Below are positions 1-8,563 of a DNA stretch of 57,043 nt, piece by piece. Within the stretch, counting starts at the first letter, position 1; every line of letters starts with the position of its first letter. Made by a program: the position numbers and the translations under genes. Under the pieces are notes generated by a model. That model did no database searches and had not been told where the DNA came from. It worked only from the letters and a program-made list of their open reading frames with translations. This stretch comes from Bacteroidales bacterium M8 (lineage in GTDB: Bacteria > Bacteroidota > Bacteroidia > Bacteroidales > Muribaculaceae): the NCBI GenBank assembly GCA_001689495.1, contig LUJS01000049.1:1-57043 (forward strand), read 5' to 3'.

Positions 1-34
1 GCCCACCGGGAAAATCCGCTGATCCAAAAAAATA

Positions 35-63
35 CGGAGCCACCCGTGATTCGGGTGGCTCCG
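35..63 (-). terminator. Intrinsic terminator after rubrerythrin
   Basis: A perfect 12-bp stem (35-46 with 52-63) encloses a 5-nt loop. Read on the minus strand it lies just past the rubrerythrin stop and is followed by a run of seven T. On the plus strand it is also followed by a T run, so it can work in both directions. Confidence 0.9.
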
Positions 64-84
64 TCGTTTTTTTATATATCGCAA

Positions 85-627
85 TCAATAGTTCTCGGCC
101 CTGATCTCGAAGAAAGCCTGCGGGTGCTTGCACACCGGGCATACTGCCGGGGCCTTCTTGCCGAACACAAGGTGTCCGCACTCGAGGCACATCCATACGC
201 GGTCGCCGTCGCGCGAGAATACGATGCCCTCCTTGATGTTGTCAAGCAGTTTGCGATAGCGCTCCTCGTGAGTGCGCTCGATCGAAGCGACTCTCTCGAA
301 CAGGGCAGCGATCTGGGTGAAACCTTCCTCCTTGGCCACTTTGGCAAATTCGGCATACATGTCGGTCCACTCGTAGTGCTCGCCCGCGGCGGCATCCTCG
401 AGATTGACCATCGTGTCGGGCACCTCGCCGCCGTGCAGCAACTTGAACCACAGCTTGGCGTGGGTGTGCTCGTTGTGAGCGGTTTCGGCAAAGATATTGC
501 CTATCTGCTCGAATCCGTCCTTGCGTGCCTTTTTGGCATAGAATGAGTACTTGACGCAAGCCTGCGATTCGCCGGCATAGGCCATGAGAAGATTCGCTTC
601 TGTCTTCGATCCTTTGAGTTCTTTCAT
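85..627 (-). CDS. rbr: Rubrerythrin
   Basis: A 180-aa non-haem diiron protein that reduces hydrogen peroxide in anaerobes, taking electrons through its own rubredoxin domain. The N-terminal ferritin-like four-helix domain carries the expected metal-ligand pattern (AGESQA near residue 20, ETAHNEHTH near 50, ERVASIERTHEERY near 120). The C-terminal rubredoxin domain has two CxxC knuckles (CLEC and CPVC) that bind one iron. I chose the ATG at 627, giving an MKELKGSK start typical of the family. An in-frame ATG at 657 would add ten residues (MFHHKHPHEN) that the family does not usually have. It lies 71 bp after the HxlR gene on the same strand, so the two may be co-transcribed as a redox or peroxide response unit. 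Confidence 0.96.
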   Translation of the reverse strand: MKELKGSKTEANLLMAYAGESQACVKYSFYAKKARKDGFEQIGNIFAETAHNEHTHAKLWFKLLHGGEVPDTMVNLEDAAAGEHYEWTDMYAEFAKVAKEEGFTQIAALFERVASIERTHEERYRKLLDNIKEGIVFSRDGDRVWMCLECGHLVFGKKAPAVCPVCKHPQAFFEIRAENY

Positions 628-698
628 ATTTTCGTGAGGGTGTTTGTGATGAAACATCGATTACTATAAACATACAACACACCCGCCATGAAAATTGT

Positions 699-1091
699 TC
701 ACCGCGCCCCCCTGATTTCTTCAAGAATATATCTGCGGTGCTCGTTTCCCCACCTTGCGAGCTGCGACAAGACCGGTCTCAGGGATTTGCCGTGCAAGGT
801 CACGCTATACTCAACCTGAGGGCGCGACATGTTGCTCACAGACTTCTCCACTCGCTCTATGAGTCCGTCCTCGAGGAGGACCCTGAGATTCTGCGAAAGG
901 ATTTTGTCGGTCAGCCCGGGATTCTTTTCAAGTATGTCCTTATATCTGATACAACCTTTGACTATCGACATCAGAATGCGGAGTTTCCATTTGCCGCACA
1001 GCACGTCCAATGCGTCTTCGATCAAGAGCAAATTACGGTTGATGCGCGCTTGATCATCGGTTACCAAATAATCTTCAAAGGTTTGGTCCAT
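699..1091 (-). CDS. HxlR-family transcriptional regulator
   Basis: A 130-aa winged-helix DNA-binding protein of the HxlR (MarR-like) family. The signature CGKWKLRIL sits at about residues 32-40, followed by a recognition-helix segment (LTDKILSQNLRVLLEDGLI) and the wing (RPQVEYSVTLHGKSL). The single cysteine just before GKW is the position used by redox or aldehyde-sensing members such as HypR and YodB; that this one senses thiol stress is inference. It is transcribed away from the RND pump genes and toward rubrerythrin, so either could be its target. A TAnnTTTG promoter element lies 24 bp upstream of its start. Confidence 0.93.
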   Translation of the reverse strand: MDQTFEDYLVTDDQARINRNLLLIEDALDVLCGKWKLRILMSIVKGCIRYKDILEKNPGLTDKILSQNLRVLLEDGLIERVEKSVSNMSRPQVEYSVTLHGKSLRPVLSQLARWGNEHRRYILEEIRGAR

Positions 1092-1115
1092 TTGCTAAGA
1101 TTCAATCACTTTATG

Positions 1116-1123
1116 CAAAGTTA
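1116..1123 (-). promoter_or_regulatory. Promoter -7 element for the HxlR gene
   Basis: The minus strand reads TAACTTTG, an exact Bacteroidetes -7 element, ending 24 bp before the HxlR start codon. No good TTG is seen at the usual -33 spacing. It lies in the gap between the divergent HxlR and efflux genes, where a regulator could affect both. Confidence 0.6.
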
Positions 1124-1255
1124 AGCAAATTTTTGTATTGTAACACTATTGTGACTCACTCTTTTAAACTTACCAACGGGAAAGGTTGAGGGCCTTCTAC
1201 GGGTGAACTTTTTGATTTTTCGGGATGTTAAGGTTTCATAACTCCGTTTCAAAAA

Positions 1256-2632
1256 ATGCACAAAATCCACACCGTCATATTGCTTACGGCCCTGTTGACA
1301 ACCGGGCGGATGTATGCCGACGATTCCGACAGGTTCCTCGCCACGCCCATTCCCGGAGCTTGGGTCAAGGACAACAGCATCGAACAGACACTGCCCGAAG
1401 ACGACAGTTGGTGGCAGAGATTTGACGACCCCGTCCTGAACACTCTCGTAGACAAGGCGACCGAAAACAACTTCAATCTGCTCGAGGCATATCACCGCCG
1501 CGAGATGGCCCGCAACATGATGCTGCAGGCCCGCAGCGCGTATTGGCCTCAGGTCACGGCAACGGCATCCTACATGCGCGACCGTACGGGCGGAATCAAC
1601 ACCAATACATACTCTCTCGGCGCAGGAGTGAACTGGGAGATTGACATCTTCGGCAAGGTGCGCGAGGCCGTCAAGGCCAAGAAGGCATCATATCGTGCAT
1701 CAAGGGCCGAATATGTCGGGGCCATGCAAAGCACGGCGGCAGAGATGGCGACGTATTATATCGACTACAGATTGCTCCAGTCACATCTCGCCATAGCCCG
1801 CGAACATCTCGAGTCTCAGGCAAGGGTGCTCGAGATTGCCGAGGCCAGACACGAGGCCGGACTGGTGTCTAAACTCGACGTCGCGCAAGCCAGAACGGTC
1901 TATCTATCTACAGAAGCTTCGATACCATCCCTGAAGTCATCAATGCGTCAGTCGCTCACCGCCATCGCCACGCTGATGGGTGTGTATCCCGATTCCATAT
2001 CATTCCTTCTCGAGTCGGCCGGCCAACTGCCCGACCACCGGATGCTAATCCCCGCTGGAATCCCCGCCGACCTGCTGCGGAGGCGGCCCGACATCATGGC
2101 CGCCGAGGCTGCGGTCGAAGAGGCGGCTGCCAACATCGGCATAGCCAAGAAGGAATACCTCCCCTCGTTGTCGCTGACCGGCGAGATCGGCACCATGGCA
2201 TATCACACCGACGATCTGTTTACCCGCAAGGGTTTTCACTATTCCGTCTCGCCCACTTTGTCGTGGACGATATTTGACGGACTTTCGCGAAAATATGACG
2301 TTGCTCAGGCCCGCGAACAGATGGAGGGCAGCATCAACGCCTACAACCTTACGGTGATGACGGCCGTGGGCGAGGTAGACAATGCCATATCTGCATATAA
2401 CGCCGCACTCGAGACACTCGAGGTGAACACCCGCCTTCTCGACCAGAGCCACGAGGCACTGTCGCTCTCAATCGACCAATACAAGCAGGGACTGTCGGCA
2501 TTCACCAATGTCGTTGATGCCCAGATAGACCTGCTGAACGCCGCCAACTCAATGGTCACGGCCAAGGGCAACGCGATAATCGCCATCATAGATCTTTACA
2601 AAGCGCTCGGAGGCTCTCCGATAATCCAATAA
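1256..2632 (+). CDS. TolC-like outer membrane efflux lipoprotein-family protein
   Basis: A 458-aa outer membrane channel of the NodT/CusC/OprM family that forms the exit duct of a tripartite RND pump. The N-terminal signal peptide (MHKIHTVILLTALLTTGRMYA) has no lipobox cysteine, unlike many NodT members. The body has the usual duplicated layout of two helical hairpins with two beta-barrel strands each. Family motifs include LVSKLDVAQARTVYL near residue 205 and IPADLLRRRPDIMAAEAAVEEAAANIG near 270-290. It is the first gene of three; the adaptor starts 13 bp later. Length is normal for the family. No TAnnTTTG element was found in the gap upstream. Confidence 0.93.
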   Translation: MHKIHTVILLTALLTTGRMYADDSDRFLATPIPGAWVKDNSIEQTLPEDDSWWQRFDDPVLNTLVDKATENNFNLLEAYHRREMARNMMLQARSAYWPQVTATASYMRDRTGGINTNTYSLGAGVNWEIDIFGKVREAVKAKKASYRASRAEYVGAMQSTAAEMATYYIDYRLLQSHLAIAREHLESQARVLEIAEARHEAGLVSKLDVAQARTVYLSTEASIPSLKSSMRQSLTAIATLMGVYPDSISFLLESAGQLPDHRMLIPAGIPADLLRRRPDIMAAEAAVEEAAANIGIAKKEYLPSLSLTGEIGTMAYHTDDLFTRKGFHYSVSPTLSWTIFDGLSRKYDVAQAREQMEGSINAYNLTVMTAVGEVDNAISAYNAALETLEVNTRLLDQSHEALSLSIDQYKQGLSAFTNVVDAQIDLLNAANSMVTAKGNAIIAIIDLYKALGGSPIIQ

Positions 2633-2645
2633 CACCGAGACTGTT

Positions 2646-3761
2646 ATGAAAAATCATATCCTATTACTTGTCGGAGCGTCGGCTGTCATGTCGCTCACGT
2701 TTTCATGTTCGGACAAAAAGCGGACCGAGACCATGCCCGAAGAGAGCGTGTCTGTCGCCAGACCCGTTGTGCGCTCGGTAACGCTCTATAACGACTATCC
2801 CGGCTATCTCACCGCACGGAGTTCGGTCGACGTGGTGGCAAAGGTCGACGGACAGATATTGTCCAAGAACTATGCAAGCGGCTCGAAGGTGCAGAAGGGA
2901 CAACTGTTGTTCAAGATTGACCCGTCGGTCTATCAGGACCGCGTCCGTCAGGCGCAGGCGCAGCTCACCACCGCCATCAGCAACCGCGACTATGCCCTCG
3001 AACATTATAACGCCGTGAAGAAGGCACTCGAGAGCGATGCGGTGAGCAAGATGGAGGTAATACAGTCGCAGAGCGCCTACGAGCAGGCCGAGGCATCGAT
3101 CAAGACCGCTCGGGCAGCGCTCCAGACAGCCGAGCGCAACCTCGGATATTGCTCGGTCACCGCCCCCATTTCAGGCTCCATCACCACGGACGACATCAAT
3201 GCCGGAAATTACGTGACCGGCGAGGCCCAACCCGTCAAGCTGGCGACGATATATGACAACTCGCGCATGAACGCCCACATCGCCATCGAGGATGAACGGT
3301 ATCTCGACCTGCTCAACTCGCGCGAGGCCCACGACTCTCTCGACTTCGACCATGTGCCGGTGACATTCACCGAGACTATGCCCCACAAATACACGGGCAC
3401 GCTGTCGTACATGGCGCCCAATCTCAAGCAGACCACCGGAACGATGAATGTCGAGTGCGCCATAGACAATCCCTACAACGAACTGCGCGCGGGCATGTAT
3501 GTCAACGTACGCCTCCCCTACAGCCGCGTCAGAGACGCGATACTTGTCAATGACGCCTCGATCGCTTCAGACCAGCTCGGCAAGTACATGTATATCGTCA
3601 ACGACTCGGACAAGGTGGTATATACACCCGTCAAGGTGGGCGAGCTGATCGACGACACCCTCAGGCTCGTCACCTCGGGCATCAAGGCCGACGACAGGTA
3701 TGTCACCAAGGCCCTGCTAAAGGTCAGGAACGGCATGAAGGTCAAGCCTGTCGGAGAGTGA
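2646..3761 (+). CDS. RND efflux periplasmic adaptor (membrane fusion lipoprotein)
   Basis: A 371-aa HlyD/AcrA-type adaptor that joins the inner-membrane pump to the outer channel. The signal peptide ends in a lipobox (LTFSC, cysteine near residue 21), so it is probably a lipoprotein. A lipoyl half-motif (VDVVAKVDGQILSKNYASGS) is followed by a helical hairpin (about 95-170), the second lipoyl half (ITAPISG-like), a beta-barrel and a membrane-proximal domain. It sits between the channel and the permease, the usual gene neighbours, with 36 bp before the permease start. Confidence 0.95.
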   Translation: MKNHILLLVGASAVMSLTFSCSDKKRTETMPEESVSVARPVVRSVTLYNDYPGYLTARSSVDVVAKVDGQILSKNYASGSKVQKGQLLFKIDPSVYQDRVRQAQAQLTTAISNRDYALEHYNAVKKALESDAVSKMEVIQSQSAYEQAEASIKTARAALQTAERNLGYCSVTAPISGSITTDDINAGNYVTGEAQPVKLATIYDNSRMNAHIAIEDERYLDLLNSREAHDSLDFDHVPVTFTETMPHKYTGTLSYMAPNLKQTTGTMNVECAIDNPYNELRAGMYVNVRLPYSRVRDAILVNDASIASDQLGKYMYIVNDSDKVVYTPVKVGELIDDTLRLVTSGIKADDRYVTKALLKVRNGMKVKPVGE

Positions 3762-3797
3762 CAAATAACATCCAGCAACCCCAATCCCCTCACGTCA

Positions 3798-6700
3798 ATG
3801 TTGTCGAAATTCTTCATAGACAGACCCATCTTTGCCACCGTTCTGGCAATATTGATGGTACTTGTCGGTGTCATCACCGTCAAGACGCTCCCCGTGGCGC
3901 AATATCCCGACATCACGCCACCTACCGTCATGGTCTCGGCGGCCTATCCGGGCGCGGATGCCGAGACTGTGGCCAAGGTCGTCGGCGAGCCCATCGAGGA
4001 ACAGGTCAACGGTGTCGAAGGCATGATGTACATGAGCTCGAACTCATCGGCCGGCAGCTATAGCCTGACCATCACCTTCGAAAACGGTACCGATCTCGAC
4101 GAGGCGGCCGTAAAGGTGCAGAATCGCATCTCGCTTGCCGAGTCGACGCTCCCCGCGGCGGTCAAGCAGCAGGGCGTGTCGGTGATGTCCGAGTCGTCGA
4201 ACATCGTGCTGTTCATAGCCCTCGAGAGCGATGATCCCGACCGATATTCGGCCTTATACCTCACCAACTATGCCAAGCTGAACATAATAGACGAACTGTC
4301 GAGAATCGACGGCGTGGGCGGTGCCGGTGCATTCGGAGCCGGAGAGTACAGCATGCGAATCTGGCTCGACCCGGGCAAGATGAAAGTGCGCGGGCTCACC
4401 CCGGCCGACGTGATGGGAATGATACGATCGCAGAACATCGAGGTCTCGGCGGGCAGCGTCGGCACGCCGCCCGCGGCCTCGGACGTCGATTTCGAGTTCA
4501 CACTGACGGCTCAGGGCCAGCTCAAGACTGCCGAGGAATTCGGCGACATCATACTGCGATCCGACCCTGACGGCTCGATTCTCAAGCTGCGCGATGTCGC
4601 CACCGTCGAACTCGGCAGCAGCAGCTATTCGTCCGTGGCCCATGTGTCGGGTGAGAACGCGGGCCTGATAGGCGTACAGCAGTTGCCCGGCGCCAATGCC
4701 CTCGACGTGGCCAAACGTGTCGAGGAGAAGCTCGACGATCTCTCGGAATACTTCCCCGACGGGGTGCATTACCGCATCATCCTCAATACGACTGATTTTG
4801 TCACGGCATCAATCGACGAGGTGCTTGTCACGTTTGTCGAGACAACACTCATCGTCATGATCGTCATCCTGCTCTTCCTGCAGAGCTGGCGTGCGGTGAT
4901 AATTCCCATGATAGCCATACCGGTCTCCCTCATAGCCACATTCGCCGTGATGAAGCTGTTGGGATTCTCGCTCAACACCCTCACCCTATTCGGCCTCGTC
5001 CTCTCCATAGCCATCGTGGTCGACGACGCCATAGTGGTGGTCGAGGACTGTGCCCGATTGGTTCAGGAGGGTAAGCTGACCCCGCGGCAGAGTGCCGAAA
5101 AGGCCATGGAGGAGCTTCAGGGCCCGATCATAGGCGAGGTACTGGTGCTGCTGTCGGTATTCATACCCACGGCATTCATCAGCGGCATCACCGGTGAGCT
5201 CTACAAGCAGTTTGCCCTCACCATCGCCACCTCGGTCGCCTTCTCGGGATTCAACGCACTCACGTTCACTCCCGCCATGTGCGCCCTGTTCCTGCGCAAG
5301 AAAGAGAAGACCGAGACACGCTTCTTCCTGTACCGATGGTTCAACAAGGCATACAACGCATCGCTGGGCCGATACTCCAAATGGATCGGGTCACTGCTGC
5401 GCAAGCCCCTGATGGCCATAGGGATATATACCATCCTGTGCCTTGCCGCATTCTGGGGCTTCATCAAGTGGCCGTCGAGCTACATTCCGCAGGAGGATCA
5501 GGGCTATTTCATGACATCGGTGATGCTCCCGACGGGCGCCTCGCTCGACAGGACCGACGCCATCATGACCAAACTGTCGTCCGAGGTCATGGCAATCCCG
5601 GCAGTCAGGGATGTCATATCCATTGCCGGACAGTCGATGATGGGCGGCGGATCGGGCGGCAACATGGGCTCGATGTTCGTGATGCTCAAGCCGTGGAAAG
5701 ACCGCAAGGGCAAGGACCAGAGCGTCGAGGGCGTTATCGCCAAAGTCAACGAACTCTCGGCGGCATTTCAGGAGCCTATCATATTCTCGATAAATCCCCC
5801 CGCCATCCCGGGACTCGGCATGACCTCGGGCCTCGAAATGCAGCTGCTCGACATCAACAATCTCGGTGCCGACGCTATGGCCGAAGCCATCGCGACCATG
5901 AAGGAGAAATCCGCCGGCGACAAGCGCATCGAGCAGATAACGACCCAGTTCCAAGGCTCCGTGCCGCAATATTCCATACAGGTAAACCGCGAGAGAGCCA
6001 AGATGCTGGGGCTGATGCTCGAGGACATCTATGCGACCCTCTCGGAGTTCATGGGCGGAAGCTATGTCAACGATTTCGTCAAGTTCGGCAGGACGTATCA
6101 GGTCACTGTCTCGGCCGACTCCGAGTCAAGAGCCCGCATAGACAAGATTCCGTCGTTGAGCGTGCGGAATTCCGATGGCGAGATGGTGCCGTTCTCATCG
6201 TTTGCCGAGGTCAGGCCCTCTGTCGGACAGTCGACCGTCAGCCGATACAACATGTACACCACGGCATCGGTCACCGGCACCCCGGCCAAGGGTGTGTCGA
6301 GCGCCGACGGCATCAAAGCGATGGAGCAACTGCTGCGCGAGTCTGTCGGCGACAACTTCGCCTATGCATGGACAGGCGTGGCATATCAGGAGACCCAGTC
6401 GGGAACTACGATAACCACGGTACTGTTGTTTGCAGTCATCATCACCCTCCTTGTGCTGGCGGCCCAGTATGAGAGCTGGACAGACCCCGTGGCCGTGATA
6501 ATATCAATGCCGACGGCCATTCTCGGCACCATCATCGGTTGCATCATCATGTCGCAGTCCATCTCGATATATACGCAGATAGGCATAATCCTCCTGTTGG
6601 GACTTTCGGCCAAGAACGCCATACTTATTGTCGAATATGCCATCGACTTCCGCAAGCAGGGCAATGACATACGACAGGCCGCGCAGGATGCGGGCTCGAT

Positions 6701-6938
6701 ACGATTCCGCCCCATCATGATGACCGCTCTGGCCTTCGTATTCGGCGTCATGCCCATGCTTTTTGCTTCGGGCGCAGGGGCGGCATCGCGTGTGGCTCTC
6801 GGTACGGCGGTTGTCTTCGGCATGGCCATAAACGCAGTTGTGGGCACGCTGTTCGTGCCGGGGTTCTGGGAATTGCTGGAATCATTCAAGGAAAAATATC
6901 TCTCGAGATTGTTTGCCGACACAGACAAGAAGGATTGA
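3798..6938 (+). CDS. RND multidrug efflux permease (HAE1 family, AcrB-like)
   Basis: A 1046-aa inner membrane proton/drug antiporter. It begins FFIDRPIFATVLAI, the classic first transmembrane helix of HAE1 pumps. The proton-relay residues are intact: the adjacent aspartates of TM4 (IAIVVDDAIVVVE) and the lysine of TM10 (GLSAKNAILIVE). Two large periplasmic loops follow TM1 and TM7 as expected, and the length matches AcrB/MexB. With the adaptor and channel just upstream it makes a complete tripartite pump. Substrates cannot be read from the sequence. The divergent HxlR gene is a candidate regulator. A strong terminator follows. Confidence 0.97.
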   Translation: MLSKFFIDRPIFATVLAILMVLVGVITVKTLPVAQYPDITPPTVMVSAAYPGADAETVAKVVGEPIEEQVNGVEGMMYMSSNSSAGSYSLTITFENGTDLDEAAVKVQNRISLAESTLPAAVKQQGVSVMSESSNIVLFIALESDDPDRYSALYLTNYAKLNIIDELSRIDGVGGAGAFGAGEYSMRIWLDPGKMKVRGLTPADVMGMIRSQNIEVSAGSVGTPPAASDVDFEFTLTAQGQLKTAEEFGDIILRSDPDGSILKLRDVATVELGSSSYSSVAHVSGENAGLIGVQQLPGANALDVAKRVEEKLDDLSEYFPDGVHYRIILNTTDFVTASIDEVLVTFVETTLIVMIVILLFLQSWRAVIIPMIAIPVSLIATFAVMKLLGFSLNTLTLFGLVLSIAIVVDDAIVVVEDCARLVQEGKLTPRQSAEKAMEELQGPIIGEVLVLLSVFIPTAFISGITGELYKQFALTIATSVAFSGFNALTFTPAMCALFLRKKEKTETRFFLYRWFNKAYNASLGRYSKWIGSLLRKPLMAIGIYTILCLAAFWGFIKWPSSYIPQEDQGYFMTSVMLPTGASLDRTDAIMTKLSSEVMAIPAVRDVISIAGQSMMGGGSGGNMGSMFVMLKPWKDRKGKDQSVEGVIAKVNELSAAFQEPIIFSINPPAIPGLGMTSGLEMQLLDINNLGADAMAEAIATMKEKSAGDKRIEQITTQFQGSVPQYSIQVNRERAKMLGLMLEDIYATLSEFMGGSYVNDFVKFGRTYQVTVSADSESRARIDKIPSLSVRNSDGEMVPFSSFAEVRPSVGQSTVSRYNMYTTASVTGTPAKGVSSADGIKAMEQLLRESVGDNFAYAWTGVAYQETQSGTTITTVLLFAVIITLLVLAAQYESWTDPVAVIISMPTAILGTIIGCIIMSQSISIYTQIGIILLLGLSAKNAILIVEYAIDFRKQGNDIRQAAQDAGSIRFRPIMMTALAFVFGVMPMLFASGAGAASRVALGTAVVFGMAINAVVGTLFVPGFWELLESFKEKYLSRLFADTDKKD

Positions 6939-6967
6939 TACAGACTTCTTCGGCATCACATATACAA

Positions 6968-7005
6968 GTCGGGCGTATTGCATAACCCTATGCAATACGC
7001 CCGAC
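6968..7005 (+). terminator. Intrinsic terminator of the efflux operon
   Basis: A 16-bp perfect stem (6968-6983 with 6990-7005) has a 6-nt loop. It is followed by CTGATTTTTG and lies 30 bp after the RND permease stop. Confidence 0.85.
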
Positions 7006-7036
7006 CTGATTTTTGTTATGGATTATTATCCATTTG

Positions 7037-7069
7037 TTGATATTTTATAGAATTTTTTATGTAATTTTG
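7037..7069 (+). promoter_or_regulatory. Promoter for the secreted-protein cluster
   Basis: TAATTTTG (7062-7069) matches the Bacteroidetes -7 element, with a TTG 22 bp upstream (7037-7039). The first gene starts at 7118, leaving a leader of about 45 nt. Confidence 0.6.
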
Positions 7070-7117
7070 TGCAAAATATAACCAATCACTAAACGTCTAA
7101 CATTTTAATAGCTATTA

Positions 7118-8563
7118 ATGGTAAAAAATCTACTTTTTTGCTGCGCTTTGGCCGCTCTTGCCGGCACGACAGTTCAGGCTCAGAACAAATCGTATTTCTC
7201 AAATGATTTCGGAGAGGTAAACGGTGTCTCCGACAATGGTCGCTTTGTCGCCATAGGCGACATCGAGCTGAACAAGGCCTATCTGTGGGATTCGACCAAT
7301 CCCGATGTCTTCACCGACATCTCGGTCGTATCAGACCCCACGGCCAACGTCCCCTCGGCACAGCTCGTCATCGGCACTCAGGCATACGACGTGACCGACG
7401 ACGGGTCGATCGTCGTCGGAATGGTCCAGTATGCCGACGGACACTCGGCCGGCGCATACTACAAGGACGGCAAGTGGAATCCCCTGCCCCTGCATGCAGC
7501 ATCGCTCAACACGAACGTCGCCATCGCGGTGACACCCGACGGCAAGACCATCGCCGGATATTCGTTCATATCCGACCCGACGTCCGAAATCGCGGGCCGC
7601 TACTATCCCGTCCAGTGGATACTCGGCAACGACGGCACATACGAGCTCCACGCCTACACCAACATCAATCTGCCCGACCATCAGGGATTCATACCCCTGA
7701 CACAGACACCCGACGGAAAAGTCATCGCCGGTACGGTCTATTGCAGCATCCAGAGCAATATCCCCGCGCTCATAGTCGACGGTCAGCTCAAGATTTTCAA
7801 CGAGCTCACCGAGACCTCCGAGCCTTGGATCTATAAAGGTAAGTATTATTGCGGCACCGACCCCGAGACCGGCAAGCAGATCTGGAGCGAAGACCCCAAC
7901 GACCCCCGCATCGTATTGTTCACCGAGACATATATCGACGGATACAAGGACTCCGAGATAGCCGTCGAGGGCACGCTCACGAGCTGCGACGACAAAGGCA
8001 ACTTCTATGGCATGAGGACGCTGATAAGCAACGTCGACGAGGAAGGCAACGCCACGCTCACCAAGGGCGCCACGATCTATAATGTCAACACCGACACATG
8101 GACCGACAATTTCGACATGTCGTTCTATACCTGCGGCGTCGGCGACCAACTCCTCTTCGCCAACAACTGCATCGTGATGGTCGACGGCAAGAAGCGCTAT
8201 CTCGACGAGGAGTATTCGATCAACTCGACCCGCCCGCTGGCCGGCATCAACAAGATCTCGGCCGACGGCAAGGTGCTCGGCGGCATGTCATACGAGGTCA
8301 ACGAGGCTACGGGCGAGAACCAGTATTTCCCCTTCGTCACCGTGACCGATGGCGCCTTCTCGGGCATCAAGGAGACATTCGGCGGCATGGAGCGTGTATC
8401 GTTCATCGTGTCTGCCGGAACCATCGAGGTGCGCAATGCCGAGACAATGAACGTCTACGACCTCAATGGCCGACTCGTGGCCTGCGGCAAGACAGCATCC
8501 GTGGCTCCCGGCATCTATGTGGTCAAGGCCGGCGAGGTAACAGCCAAAATTTCCGTTAGATGA
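7118..8563 (+). CDS. Secreted repeat protein with type IX-like C-terminal tail
   Basis: A 481-aa exported protein of unknown function. A signal peptide (about residues 1-21, ending VQA) is followed by recurring units of the form V-S/T-x-D/N-G-x-x-V/I-x-G (VSDNGRFVAIGD, VTDDGSIVVGM, VTPDGKTIAGYS, QTPDGKVIAGTV, ISADGKVLGGMS). These resemble HAF-type extracellular beta-propeller repeats. The last 45 residues (YDLNGRLVACG, then APGIYVVKAG and VTAKISVR) have the pattern of a type A sorting domain for type IX secretion. The apparatus itself is not in the window. The next gene overlaps by ATGA, so the two are made together. Confidence 0.8.
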   Translation: MVKNLLFCCALAALAGTTVQAQNKSYFSNDFGEVNGVSDNGRFVAIGDIELNKAYLWDSTNPDVFTDISVVSDPTANVPSAQLVIGTQAYDVTDDGSIVVGMVQYADGHSAGAYYKDGKWNPLPLHAASLNTNVAIAVTPDGKTIAGYSFISDPTSEIAGRYYPVQWILGNDGTYELHAYTNINLPDHQGFIPLTQTPDGKVIAGTVYCSIQSNIPALIVDGQLKIFNELTETSEPWIYKGKYYCGTDPETGKQIWSEDPNDPRIVLFTETYIDGYKDSEIAVEGTLTSCDDKGNFYGMRTLISNVDEEGNATLTKGATIYNVNTDTWTDNFDMSFYTCGVGDQLLFANNCIVMVDGKKRYLDEEYSINSTRPLAGINKISADGKVLGGMSYEVNEATGENQYFPFVTVTDGAFSGIKETFGGMERVSFIVSAGTIEVRNAETMNVYDLNGRLVACGKTASVAPGIYVVKAGEVTAKISVR

